The notes beneath the pieces were generated by a model, which was given only the letters and a program-made list of their open reading frames with translations, was not told the DNA's origin and made no database searches. Made by a program: the position numbers and the translations under genes. From positions 1-46,610 of the forward strand of contig NZ_CAUCSQ010000036.1 in the NCBI RefSeq assembly GCF_958445495.1: 46,610 nucleotides of DNA. The letters run 5' to 3'. This stretch comes from an uncultured Bacteroides sp. GTDB lineage: Bacteria; Bacteroidota; Bacteroidia; Bacteroidales; Bacteroidaceae. Below, one piece after another: positions 6,933 through 16,064 of the stretch (position 1 is its first letter; the number at the start of each line of letters is the position of its first letter).

Positions 6933-7388
6933 TTACCACATAAACAGATTGTAACTTACTCCTGCACCTACGTAAAAACCACTGGGATAACCGTAACCGG
7001 CCTGCAAACCCAATCCCCAACGTTTCTTCTTTGAAGGGACAGTATGATAAATATTATTCGTAACAGTCCGGTAAACTGTTCGTGGGAACACCTGCAAACT
7101 GTCGAGTTTAGGACGGTATCCACTCACCCATGCCCGGTAAAGGCTGTCTTCATAGTAAGCCTGTTCACGCTGTACCACCGTATCACCTATTCTGATTGTA
7201 TCTTTTAGCTTAATCAGCAGCAAAGGAGCCATGGGAGGAGAGATGAATAACGTTTCAATATCGACAACCGTCTTTATTTTCGTCTCGGTTCTTATCTCTA
7301 GTGCCGGAGAAGGCTCGTGTGGACTACAACGCATCCACACGACCAAACCGACAAGCAGACAAACCAATATCCAAGGTAGCATTTTCAT
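6933..7388 (-). CDS. Membrane-anchored protein, DUF6808-like
   Basis: This 151-residue protein has an N-terminal membrane segment or signal anchor (about residues 4-19), then a polar, beta-prone stretch (residues 30-110, with RAWVSGYRPKLDSLQVF) and an aromatic Gly-rich C-terminus (WGLGLQAGYGY...GVSYNL) that resembles outer-membrane beta strands. I recognise this pattern from Bacteroides phages, where it is annotated DUF6808. A spanin-like or envelope role is inference. Its start overlaps the stop of the broken gene upstream by four bases. Confidence 0.6.
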   Translation of the reverse strand: MKMLPWILVCLLVGLVVWMRCSPHEPSPALEIRTETKIKTVVDIETLFISPPMAPLLLIKLKDTIRIGDTVVQREQAYYEDSLYRAWVSGYRPKLDSLQVFPRTVYRTVTNNIYHTVPSKKKRWGLGLQAGYGYPSGFYVGAGVSYNLFMW

Positions 7389-7660
7389 AAGATACTGTCG
7401 CTAACAGTCCATTCGGGACTACTCAACAAGACTTCCAACTCGCTACCCTCATAAACAGGATAAGGATAAACAGGCTCATGCGGGGTATCTTCTCCAAGTT
7501 CCGGTAATGTCATAGCAGAAGGGAATAATTTCTCATAGTTGTCCACTTTCATGATTACCTGGGTTCCGTCAATGCTCTTTCGCGGGACCAAGTGCAATTC
7601 AACAAGTACTTATTGCGGTATCTCGTTCAGTCTTTCTGAGGGAAATTTTATGTATTTCAT
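7385..7660 (-). pseudogene. 91-codon gene interrupted by an in-frame TAA
   Basis: From the ATG at 7660 the frame reads MKYIKFPSERLNEIPQ and meets TAA at 7612-7610. It then continues in the same frame (VLVELHLVPRKSIDGTQVIM) to the normal end at 7385. Both parts fit one small conserved late protein of Bacteroidales phages, with Glu likely at the stop position (GAA to TAA). The downstream part could only start from a TTG, which has no good ribosome site. The family's function is unknown. Confidence 0.65.
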
Positions 7661-7669
7661 AATAGTATT

Positions 7670-9613
7670 TTAATCATTATTTCTTACTACTTTTAAAATT
7701 ATATAGGAGGATTGTCCATCCACACGCTCGGCAGATACGTATATTCCGCCATTGTATATATGCGTATGTAGAACTACATTTTGAGAATCAACAACTGTGA
7801 CAAACAAACCATTCAATTCATCAGATATAACAATATGGTCGCTCATTTTTTTGTCATAATCCGCGAAAATAAATGTTGTATCATTAAATAAAACGTGATA
7901 AAGTGATATTCGACCTTGTACTTCGTTGGCTTTAAAAAAACAACGATATAGTATAGCACTACGTATATCGCCGGCATTAATAGTTTTACCAAGTGCACTA
8001 TTGTCAAAAGGATGAGGATACACTTTACCTGAATTATTGCGAATTTCGAATGTATTGGAAGTATTTTCCGATATGTTACCATTACCTATTGGTAAGAAAC
8101 CTATAGCAAATCCAACATTGTCCTCCCTGATTTGTATAACTCTATTAACTGGATTTTGTTTATTAGCCCAATATTCCTCCTTAAAATTAAAAGCCGGTAA
8201 TTCTGAATTCCATTCAACAGAAGTCGGAATGTTAAAATTATATCCGTTTATTTCTAAAGAATTTGGAATATAGTACTTGATGTCAGTTTGTTGATTTCCA
8301 ATCCTAGCCGATTGGGCAAACATGTAATTTGAAAAGGTATAATTCTGTTTGGCTACAATATTCCCAATGATTATCATTGACATATTGGGTAATATCCTAT
8401 ATATGTTTTCAATATGACATATTGGAGTACTTATATATTCAGCTTCTTGTGACTGTCCTTTTCGTGATATAATATTATTCAAAACTTCATCAGTGTTAAC
8501 TACATCATAAGACTCTACGATATCTAATACTCTACTAACATATTCACCATCTGAACGTATTTCCTCGCCGTCGGCATATAATTTTTGAGATATGTTAAAA
8601 ACACTTTCCCATAATTGAGTATTAGTAACAGATGAGACATTTAGTTCGTCATCACCATTTTTTAATATTCCACTCTTTAGTAAAGTAAAATTGTGATTTT
8701 GTGGAGTTCCTTTATTTTCAGACAAAAAAACAATATGGTCTTCATCAACGATGCGCATTATATAATATTTTGTACCATCGTCCTCACGAACCCATTCTGT
8801 ACCAATATCTATATTGGATTTACCGTGGTCTACTATCGTTCCTATTGCACATGGTTGTGCATGATTAGCGCCAATTGTCGTATTCTGTATATGCATGGGA
8901 GCTACATCATCATCACATGAGTATTGACTGTCTGCAAAAATCCATCTGGATAAATTAAATATAGGATTCCCATTATAGTTTGGAGTGATACCATCATAAC
9001 GATTAAGTGTCATTTTCAATTCGTTTACTCCTTGTACTATATTAATATTAGGGTATTCAAATGAAACTTTAAAATATTCTTTATTTTTAGACAAAAATAT
9101 TGCACTATTTATAACCTCGTCTAAACCTTCAATTGCATTTTGAGGAATAGCATAATATGGGATATATTCCCTAGGTTCATCCCCTTCACTAAATATTATA
9201 CCGGAACTTCCTTTATTATTTTTTTCCAAATTAAAAACCACAAATGCAGCATTTGGTGGAGATGTATGTGATTTATCATATATATTAACACCCCCAGAAA
9301 ATGAAATGACTTGTTTATCAGAATCAAACCAAGAAATTCCCGATGTAAGTGAAGCCGTACCAGCTAGATAATAACTAGTATTTTCTTTAACTGGAATATA
9401 ATCTGAGCAACTCCATCCTTCTACTGGGTCAAGTTTTCCGTTATATGAATTAACATATTTCCCAGTTTGAATAGCTGCTGCATTGAACAGATTGTATGTT
9501 CTGACAGTTTGTATTTGTGCTTTATCTAACTTATCAAAATTTCCATCTATACTTTGAGCTATTGTACCCCACGATTGTTCACTATCTTTTGCTATGTCAA
9601 ATATCTTTTCCAT
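7670..9613 (-). CDS. Probable tail fibre or receptor-binding protein
   Basis: This 647-residue protein begins with a short phage-attachment-like N-terminus (IFDIAKDSEQSWGTIAQSIDGNFDKLDKAQIQ). Next is a carbohydrate-binding-like beta segment (residues 40-160, containing NTSYYLAG and a Trp-Phe-Asp motif), followed by a long beta-rich region. It has AT-rich codon use and many Asn/Ile/Tyr residues, unlike the capsid genes, which suggests transfer of host-range modules. It lies one base after the 1031-residue fibre gene. Host binding is inferred from size, place and composition. Confidence 0.6.
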   Translation of the reverse strand: MEKIFDIAKDSEQSWGTIAQSIDGNFDKLDKAQIQTVRTYNLFNAAAIQTGKYVNSYNGKLDPVEGWSCSDYIPVKENTSYYLAGTASLTSGISWFDSDKQVISFSGGVNIYDKSHTSPPNAAFVVFNLEKNNKGSSGIIFSEGDEPREYIPYYAIPQNAIEGLDEVINSAIFLSKNKEYFKVSFEYPNINIVQGVNELKMTLNRYDGITPNYNGNPIFNLSRWIFADSQYSCDDDVAPMHIQNTTIGANHAQPCAIGTIVDHGKSNIDIGTEWVREDDGTKYYIMRIVDEDHIVFLSENKGTPQNHNFTLLKSGILKNGDDELNVSSVTNTQLWESVFNISQKLYADGEEIRSDGEYVSRVLDIVESYDVVNTDEVLNNIISRKGQSQEAEYISTPICHIENIYRILPNMSMIIIGNIVAKQNYTFSNYMFAQSARIGNQQTDIKYYIPNSLEINGYNFNIPTSVEWNSELPAFNFKEEYWANKQNPVNRVIQIREDNVGFAIGFLPIGNGNISENTSNTFEIRNNSGKVYPHPFDNSALGKTINAGDIRSAILYRCFFKANEVQGRISLYHVLFNDTTFIFADYDKKMSDHIVISDELNGLFVTVVDSQNVVLHTHIYNGGIYVSAERVDGQSSYIILKVVRNND

Positions 9614-9614
9614 A

Positions 9615-12600
9615 TTATTCGTTTTTAATTAATGTTTCATTTGAAATCAAAGTCACATTGGAAAGGGAAGTCAAATAAGAAGGCAGATAATCAACCCCGT
9701 CAATTTGTATCTTCCAGTTCTTGCCTATGAATGTTTGAACAATATCCTCACTGATATCCCCATTTTCAAAATAAGATTTGCATGCACCGTTGTAATTGAT
9801 TATACCTGTTATGTCAGCGTTAGACCTGGCATTCTCAAGCATATATTGAATGCTCTCCTTGCTTAGTTTACTACAACCGGAGAAATCCCAGGTGTAATCT
9901 GCCTCTTCATTTCCGCGGACAATTCCCTTCAATCTGATATCGGTTAGATTGGGACAGTTGGTGAATGCATCAATAACAGGCACTTCCGTTGCGTCTGATG
10001 ATATAGGTATTTCATTAGTCACATTTACCAAGTTGGAACAGTTCTTAAATGCAAAAAGAAGAATATTAACATCATCCCAAACTACATTGATAGTCTCAAC
10101 CGGGGTATTCTGATAACAATAAGCGCAATTACGTGTTAACCGGAATCCAGTACTGGGCAACGGGTCACCATCGACACAATTACACCAATCCAGGATAGCG
10201 CTGTTATCTTGTGGATAGATTACCAAATCAGGATTATCAATAGGATTAAGGACCACTTTGGACAAATTAGGCGTTCCGGCAAAGCAACTCTGCATAACAG
10301 AAATATTGCCCTCTCCTTTGAGATTAAGGGTCACGTAGCTGGCCGTACATTGATAAAATGCACCTTGAAGATTCAAATAGCGCTCATCATGTAAATCAAT
10401 ATTAATCTCTACATTCAAGCCGTTAAGGCCGACAGCCTGCCTAAATGCTCCATGGGCTTCCCCTCCTCCATACCATACACTTGAACCTATGTAAGTGTAA
10501 TCCTTTATCAAAGATAACAGATAAGACCATGTGTCAGAGGTAGCATCCAGACCTTCAAAACTGGGGACATAGCCTTTGTCAATAATCCATGTGTCCCAGT
10601 CTGATATACGGGGAAGAGTTTTATCCTCCCTTGCCTGTTTGATTCGTAGGATATTTCGGGAATTTCTTGTCTCGATGATTGCATAGCCCTTGTCCAGCAA
10701 GTCTTGTACAGTGTATAAATCTAATATTACAGAAATCCGCTGTGGTGACTTAGTTATACCTTTAAATATTATATTATATATATTACCTGTTGCATATTTA
10801 AATTCAATATCATTAAAGGAATTAGATTGTACATCTAACAGTTCATCAAAATCATTTAAGTATATATTTGCTTTAATATCACTACCTATTGATACATAAT
10901 CCCCTACGTTTATTACATTCCAATTTGCATCATAATAAACAATCTTTTGATATTCAGCATTACTCTTAACAATCGGTCTGAATTCTACCATGCCAGGATA
11001 CAGAGTGCCTATCTTGTATCTCTTTAGCTGACGTTCCAATAAAAACTCGGAAAGAGAGTAAGGGAAGAGCAAGAAGGACGATAAGGCTATCTTACTGTAT
11101 CTTTCGTTTGAAGTACCTAACTTAGCTATAAGCAAAGGATTGGCATCTGTTATAGTTCCTGCCTCAATAGCGATTCCATTATTAACATATTTAGACTGAT
11201 AACTAATGGTACTATTAACATCTATCTCTTTATCTGTAAATCCCCCAAAAGAGACTGCTTGGTTTTTATAATCAAAACAAAAAGCCCCACCATCAGTATT
11301 AGCACCCCTAGTAGCTACACCCCCATCTGCATTCTGAATATCGTTATCTATTACCTCTCTTCCGGCAAAAACCGTATAATCTTTCAGAATGGGAAGGTTA
11401 TCAACCTTTCCGTAGTCGCTAACTCCGTCAGTTATCCATGCACCATCATCATTAATACCGCTCTCTTTGTTCCACGCAGTGTTGTAAATTTTCAAATTAT
11501 GCCCATTACCGGAGAAGTCAGTCAGCTCATCGTTGAATGATGCGTGGTTCTCGTTTGTAATACCCTGTTTGATTGTGTTAAGGTACATGAGAGGACCAAC
11601 ACATCTGTCCAAGTTGAAATAGGCGATTGCTTGGTTGATTTGGTCGCTAGTCAAGACTTTGTTGGAGATAAGTATTCCAAAAATAGCTTTCATTCTACAA
11701 TCACTTGGAGAATCATCAGTCGTTAGATATCCATCTATAAAAAAATAATCCTGAACACCACCGGCATTCGGATAACTGGCGATATAGTCTTCCTTATCCC
11801 CAAGGATATTATTTATTAGAGAAATGTTTCCTACGCTATTGATATCACTAGAAGTATAGCCGAATATACCATACTTATCTTCTTTATTTGCTGATATTTG
11901 ATTTCTCAAAGACCTAGAGCCTAGCACGTTAGAAGAAATACTAAGTCTACTATCAAGATTTACGACCATACTGACAACAGTACATTCGGTACTACCTTCC
12001 AGCATTTCTTCGACTGTTTTAGTAGACCTAATAATGTCGTCTTGCCCGTCTGTGACTAATGCACCTTGATAGGAAGGCACTTGTTCTACGTAGATATTAC
12101 TACTAAGATTTATTTGAGTATTTCCATTTGATAAAGCAAAGAAATAGACACTAGTAGCTCCTCCTTCGATTCCCTCAATGTCTATATTATATATTCCGTC
12201 TTCATATATATAGATCCTCTCATCAGTGCTAGTATTAGGATATATTGAAAAATATCTTATTTCGTTATTAGCTATGGCCTTTGTTACACCTGTTATTTTA
12301 ATCTTACCTTTATAAATAGGAGATTTATAACTAAAAGAAACACTTGTCTTAGCCGAAAATATCTCAACTTTATGATCGGATATTGCTTTTGCTACATTTT
12401 TATCTATAAAAAAATCGCTGACATTACTATAATCATAATCGTATTTTCCATAACCACTATTTAATTTCCAAGAGAAATTACTGCAAATAAACGGATTGTC
12501 CGGGTCTACCAGATTCTTAATGATAGCCCGGTCTTCATCATCATTGCTCTTGCCGTAGCAGATACAAACCGCTTTCAAGGACGCCAGAACTTCCGGGTCG

Positions 12601-12710
12601 ATGTAGGGACGTTCGGAAGAGGAGGAAGAACCACGAGAGGGGAAACCGATTCGGTTCAAACCGATACGGTTAAGACTTATTGTGTTTAGTGATATTCGAT
12701 TAAGCCTCAT
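9615..12710 (-). CDS. Large tail fibre/appendage protein with N-terminal LNRI pentad repeats
   Basis: This 1031-residue protein begins with five near-perfect pentads (RLNRI SLNTI SLNRI GLNRI GF) and a Ser-rich linker, possibly a docking peptide. A region near residues 380-570 (ITDGVSDYGKVDNLP, TVFAGREV, a Trp-rich beta pattern) looks like a concanavalin/LamG-type sugar-binding domain. The C-terminal ~350 residues contain BspA-like leucine-rich pattern segments (NCSNLVNV, NCPNLTDIRLKG, CSKLSKESI). Its start overlaps the previous gene by 11 bases. A role in host recognition is inferred. Confidence 0.65.
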   Translation of the reverse strand: MRLNRISLNTISLNRIGLNRIGFPSRGSSSSSERPYIDPEVLASLKAVCICYGKSNDDEDRAIIKNLVDPDNPFICSNFSWKLNSGYGKYDYDYSNVSDFFIDKNVAKAISDHKVEIFSAKTSVSFSYKSPIYKGKIKITGVTKAIANNEIRYFSIYPNTSTDERIYIYEDGIYNIDIEGIEGGATSVYFFALSNGNTQINLSSNIYVEQVPSYQGALVTDGQDDIIRSTKTVEEMLEGSTECTVVSMVVNLDSRLSISSNVLGSRSLRNQISANKEDKYGIFGYTSSDINSVGNISLINNILGDKEDYIASYPNAGGVQDYFFIDGYLTTDDSPSDCRMKAIFGILISNKVLTSDQINQAIAYFNLDRCVGPLMYLNTIKQGITNENHASFNDELTDFSGNGHNLKIYNTAWNKESGINDDGAWITDGVSDYGKVDNLPILKDYTVFAGREVIDNDIQNADGGVATRGANTDGGAFCFDYKNQAVSFGGFTDKEIDVNSTISYQSKYVNNGIAIEAGTITDANPLLIAKLGTSNERYSKIALSSFLLFPYSLSEFLLERQLKRYKIGTLYPGMVEFRPIVKSNAEYQKIVYYDANWNVINVGDYVSIGSDIKANIYLNDFDELLDVQSNSFNDIEFKYATGNIYNIIFKGITKSPQRISVILDLYTVQDLLDKGYAIIETRNSRNILRIKQAREDKTLPRISDWDTWIIDKGYVPSFEGLDATSDTWSYLLSLIKDYTYIGSSVWYGGGEAHGAFRQAVGLNGLNVEINIDLHDERYLNLQGAFYQCTASYVTLNLKGEGNISVMQSCFAGTPNLSKVVLNPIDNPDLVIYPQDNSAILDWCNCVDGDPLPSTGFRLTRNCAYCYQNTPVETINVVWDDVNILLFAFKNCSNLVNVTNEIPISSDATEVPVIDAFTNCPNLTDIRLKGIVRGNEEADYTWDFSGCSKLSKESIQYMLENARSNADITGIINYNGACKSYFENGDISEDIVQTFIGKNWKIQIDGVDYLPSYLTSLSNVTLISNETLIKNE

Positions 12711-13032
12711 TGCCGGATTCTGTTACGGTCCCACTCAACACTTCCGACTGGCTTTCGATACGGATGATCTTGGGGAAAACCAAGCCATCGAAATCGTAAT
12801 CAAAAATCTTTCCCGAATAAAAACGGATATTACCTGGGATGAAAACATTGTCAAAACCTCGTTCTTCGGCCGTTTGCTCATCCATCTCTTCGGTTTCACT
12901 ACCTGTCTTTTGATAGATTCTGACACCCGAACTGCCCACACGTTCAAGACGGATATTGAAGTTTCCGTTAACCACTACCTCGGCGGCATAGAGGTTTTGA
13001 TTTCCTATCTTTATAAATTGCAAATCTGACAT
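12700..13032 (-). CDS. Small structural protein near the fibres
   Basis: This 110-residue, beta-rich, acidic protein (ADVVVNGNFNIRLE-like strands, then an acidic EEMDEQTAEE loop) has no recognised family. It overlaps the large fibre gene by 11 bases, which suggests translational coupling and perhaps a role as fibre adaptor or chaperone. That role is a guess from position. Confidence 0.55.
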   Translation of the reverse strand: MSDLQFIKIGNQNLYAAEVVVNGNFNIRLERVGSSGVRIYQKTGSETEEMDEQTAEERGFDNVFIPGNIRFYSGKIFDYDFDGLVFPKIIRIESQSEVLSGTVTESGNEA

Positions 13033-13050
13033 AATCGCTCCTCCTGAATA

Positions 13051-13461
13051 TTAATCGATAATTTCTATTGTTATGTCCTCACCCTTTCTTTGGGCATCTT
13101 CAATTAAAACATTCAAACGGTCTGACGTATAACGGGATTCTGTGAGACGGCCGACTTCCGTATTTTTCCCAACCAGAATACAACCGGCGCTATCAGCAGC
13201 GGTATTTCCCGGATGAATCAATATACCATCAAAGTACGGGACATTGAGTAAACGCGGAAGATTACGTCCAAACTTGGGAGACCAATTATAAATGACCTTA
13301 TATGTTCCTGCCGGAATGGCTGTTTCACCTGGAATTTTCTCTTCTGACGGTAAATCACGTACTTTGTCTTCCAGTGTATTGGAAAACATTTTATCATTGA
13401 CATACAAACGACCGACAGTGTATCTTTCTTTTTTCCAAAGTCTTTCTACTCTTAATTTCAT
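13051..13461 (-). CDS. DUF5675 protein, candidate cell-wall lysis enzyme
   Basis: This 136-residue protein matches the DUF5675 pattern. It has a DKVRDLPSEEKIPGETAIPAGTY-type segment, then GILIHPGN (His83) and SAGCILVG (Ser91, Cys94). The His...Ser-x-Gly-Cys arrangement recalls L,D-transpeptidase-like folds. In Bacteroidales phages it lies in the lysis region, as here beside small membrane proteins, so it is a candidate endolysin. Catalysis has not been shown from this sequence. Confidence 0.65.
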   Translation of the reverse strand: MKLRVERLWKKERYTVGRLYVNDKMFSNTLEDKVRDLPSEEKIPGETAIPAGTYKVIYNWSPKFGRNLPRLLNVPYFDGILIHPGNTAADSAGCILVGKNTEVGRLTESRYTSDRLNVLIEDAQRKGEDITIEIID

Positions 13462-13471
13462 ATTATTCCTC

Positions 13472-13699
13472 CTATAAAATCAATGTTAATACTACAACCT
13501 GAATCACCTGTCCGATAAGACCGCCTATCAATGTGGCGGCAATATCAAGCCAGTCCCATTTGCCGCCACATTGCTTATCCTTAAACTCCATGCCCGCAGC
13601 CAATCCCGCAACAAACAGGATGGTAAATAACGCGCCTGCAGGGATGGCATAAAGCAGGTGCTTGGGACGGTTACTTTCATTTATCCAACTCATGTACAT
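13472..13699 (-). CDS. Small two-span membrane protein of the lysis region
   Basis: This 75-residue protein has two hydrophobic segments (about 15-36 and 52-75) around a polar loop with FKDKQCGGKWDWLD. The pattern resembles small YfiM/DUF2279-type proteins found next to phage holins. It overlaps the end of the holin gene by 23 bases. A second ATG six bases in (13693) is equally possible. It may be a holin partner or antiholin, by position. Confidence 0.6.
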   Translation of the reverse strand: MYMSWINESNRPKHLLYAIPAGALFTILFVAGLAAGMEFKDKQCGGKWDWLDIAATLIGGLIGQVIQVVVLTLIL

Positions 13700-14147
13700 C
13701 TCCCTTCTCGATTATATCCTTCACATCTTCCTTGTCAACCTTAAACACCTTCTTCCCAAATACGCCCAATACACCGATAAGATTGATATTAATTCCTTTA
13801 GGTTTAAGTATATTACCGACTATTGAACATCCTTCTATGAAACATACCAATAAACAGGAATAGACATCTATAGGATATTCACTATGGCTCGCCACGGTAA
13901 TCATACAGACCATACACACAAAAGCAAAATAAGTCACCATCTTTCCCATAGTCGCACGGATTGCACGGGAGAATCTTACCTTTTCGCCCATTAGCATGCT
14001 CTTCCGCATTCCAAAGGCAAGATCACAAAGGATTACCGCACATGAGACAATCAGCCAGGGAATCATGTTTTGCAATGATTCGACAACAAAGGCACTCGCG
14101 ATTGTTGCAAATCCACCCGTTGTGGTATGTACTATTGCCTCTTTCAT
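13677..14147 (-). CDS. Putative phage holin
   Basis: The frame is open to 14306, but the ATG at 14147 overlaps the upstream stop as ATGA, and the product then starts MKEAIVHTTTGGFATIASAF, like phage_holin_4-type proteins. The 156-residue product has three or four membrane segments (about 28-45, 70-86, 95-112, 121-131) and an acidic cytoplasmic tail (VDKEDVKDIIEKGDVHELDK). It sits between another membrane protein and the DUF5675 gene, which supports a lysis role. Confidence 0.7.
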   Translation of the reverse strand: MKEAIVHTTTGGFATIASAFVVESLQNMIPWLIVSCAVILCDLAFGMRKSMLMGEKVRFSRAIRATMGKMVTYFAFVCMVCMITVASHSEYPIDVYSCLLVCFIEGCSIVGNILKPKGININLIGVLGVFGKKVFKVDKEDVKDIIEKGDVHELDK

Positions 14148-14644
14148 ACGACACAAGTCAAATAAACGGTTAACAACGAAGTCACTTCTATCCAAAACAT
14201 CGGCTTCTGTTTGATGAAGTCGGAGATAAAATTGCCTGTCCAGTACTTCTTCATGGAAATAACCATGTATGCGATGAATCCGCCCCACAACAGAAGCCAG
14301 TACCAAGAATTACAACCAACCCATATTTGAGAGAAGATTAAGGCAATACAGGCGCCGACTATATGCGGTGTCTTGTCCTCAACCTTGAAGTTGGGAGACA
14401 CACCTAACACTATCATCACAATGAAAGCAATGAATACAAGGAAACGGCTGTTCTCTGTGCTTTCTCCAAATGCACTCGGAAGAAGCAGAAGACTGGAACC
14501 AATCGTACACAACCCGAACCAAAACTTGTGGGTCAACGCATAGTAGGTATCACTGATGGAATAAGGGATTTCCCTGCCTTTTTTTATCATGGCAAAGACA
14601 TAACCTGCAATGAGAACGAATGACAATAATACTAATAGAATCAT
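14144..14644 (-). CDS. Polytopic membrane protein of the lysis region
   Basis: This 166-residue protein has about six hydrophobic segments (2-19, 42-58, 67-84, 94-110, 115-130, 149-165) and no recognised domain. It is coupled to the holin gene by an ATGA overlap. It could aid lysis or alter the host envelope during lysogeny. The function is unknown. Confidence 0.65.
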   Translation of the reverse strand: MILLVLLSFVLIAGYVFAMIKKGREIPYSISDTYYALTHKFWFGLCTIGSSLLLLPSAFGESTENSRFLVFIAFIVMIVLGVSPNFKVEDKTPHIVGACIALIFSQIWVGCNSWYWLLLWGGFIAYMVISMKKYWTGNFISDFIKQKPMFWIEVTSLLTVYLTCVV

Positions 14645-14664
14645 AGCTTTATCTGATTTTAAAT

Positions 14665-15204
14665 TTATAGCACGAAATTGAGCTGTTCCGGATAACCCGT
14701 GTTATAATTATAGGAATTCACCTCTTCCTTCGTCAGCAACCCCTTGACGGACGCGATATGGGACTGGGTTACATTGTAACAGTCAAGAGCATACAATTCA
14801 AGCTGGTTGAGCATCTGCAAAGCCGAATCAACGGGTATCGTGTACTTCTCCGCATTGTACCATAAGACCGTTTGCAACCTGCCGGAAGACTTCTCAATAT
14901 TGATTGAATTAACCAAACCTACACGGGTCTCTTTATCCAACCATATCTGTTTCCCAGAAAGAGTGAATGAATTGACTGCATCTGACTTGTCATAAGCATT
15001 AATTTCCGCTATCTTCATTTCCTTCAACTCATCAAGCGTATATTCATGCTCGACCAATACCGGATAACCGCTTTCATTCTCCATGATGTCCTTTCCCGAA
15101 GACTGACCGTCAAGTAACTCCCGCCAGTATTCTACGGATATCTCTACCCCGCCTTCTACATTGTAATCGTAGAAACCATCTTTCCAATACATCTTCTGTT
15201 CCAT
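14665..15204 (-). CDS. DUF4376 protein, tail-fibre accessory
   Basis: The ATG at 15204 has AAGGAGG ahead of it and avoids overlap with the fibre gene, so I prefer it to 15273. In the 179-residue product the C-terminal ~110 residues match DUF4376 (KIAEINAYDKSDAVNSFTL, then KQIWLDKETRVGLVNSI). The N-terminus (YWKDGFYDYNVEGGVEISVE) resembles the small domain found on tail-fibre assembly proteins. It follows directly on the fibre gene, so a role in fibre assembly or as a minor fibre part is likely. Confidence 0.65.
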   Translation of the reverse strand: MEQKMYWKDGFYDYNVEGGVEISVEYWRELLDGQSSGKDIMENESGYPVLVEHEYTLDELKEMKIAEINAYDKSDAVNSFTLSGKQIWLDKETRVGLVNSINIEKSSGRLQTVLWYNAEKYTIPVDSALQMLNQLELYALDCYNVTQSHIASVKGLLTKEEVNSYNYNTGYPEQLNFVL

Positions 15205-15220
15205 TTCATATTCCTCCTTA

Positions 15221-16051
15221 TTATTTCCAACGACCGATTGCAAACCATCTAATCGGTTCACCTGGGTAGCCAAATGTCATACTAGCCTGAATAAATGCAC
15301 CTATCACTCTGAATGAAGATTTTGTATAAGTATCGGTTGTGGTACTTGCAACCGTCTTTACATCTGTCTGTGCCTGGACCTCGGACACCACAGAATAATT
15401 TAAATCGTAAAAAGAGGTAGGAAAGTAAACCGTACGATATTGACCTGAACTTGTGTTAGTACCCCATTGAATTAATAAACCGTTGTTAAACTTGGCATAA
15501 CCATTTTTAGATAAACTTACCGTCATGGCATTAGATAAGTCTGACTTGGCGTATTGGGACATATCTATACCGTCCAACTTGGTCTTTTGAGCATCTGTCA
15601 TGAAACGTTTATCCGTTACCTCTGATATATCACTCGCTGTATGGGTATGCTCTATCAATGCGAACAAATCCTTTCCTACCGGAGCCACAGACCATTTACC
15701 TGCAACACCGGAAGAAGGGTTACAAGAATAATAGCACAATACCCCGGATTGGTCCAGTGCAATAAACAAACATTTGGAGTTATCATCCGATAACTGGATA
15801 TTCAACACACCAAGATTATAATAACCGCCTTTTTTATCTAAAGCGTAAACCATCTTCCCTGATTCCCAAGCATCAGAAATAGAAGCCATTTCCGTTAATT
15901 GCTCTTGGGTCACATTACTATCGTTCACAATGGTACTGAAAGCCAATGCAGACTTATAGATACCCGCAGCATCACCATCCATTGGAAGCTTGTCTACAGC
16001 ATCATCTATTTCCTCCGCTGTATGTCTTAATGTTTTTGTATCTTCTGCCAT
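15221..16051 (-). CDS. Tail fibre protein with gp53-like C-terminal domain
   Basis: The ATG at 16051 lies 14 bases after the hub gene's stop and is preferred to 16093, which would overlap it. The product has 276 residues. An N-terminal helix (HTAEEIDDAVDKLP) is followed by a beta-rich middle, an IEHTHTASDISEVTDKRF fibre motif and a C-terminal knob (NNGLLIQWGT, VYFPTSFYDLNYSVV, ending RWFAIGRWK) typical of gp53-like fibre tips. It probably binds the host surface. Confidence 0.7.
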   Translation of the reverse strand: MAEDTKTLRHTAEEIDDAVDKLPMDGDAAGIYKSALAFSTIVNDSNVTQEQLTEMASISDAWESGKMVYALDKKGGYYNLGVLNIQLSDDNSKCLFIALDQSGVLCYYSCNPSSGVAGKWSVAPVGKDLFALIEHTHTASDISEVTDKRFMTDAQKTKLDGIDMSQYAKSDLSNAMTVSLSKNGYAKFNNGLLIQWGTNTSSGQYRTVYFPTSFYDLNYSVVSEVQAQTDVKTVASTTTDTYTKSSFRVIGAFIQASMTFGYPGEPIRWFAIGRWK

Positions 16052-16064
16052 ATAGAATATATTA

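Noticed and set aside
9615..12710. Diversity-generating retroelement target
   Set aside because: No reverse transcriptase gene and no template repeat are present in the window.
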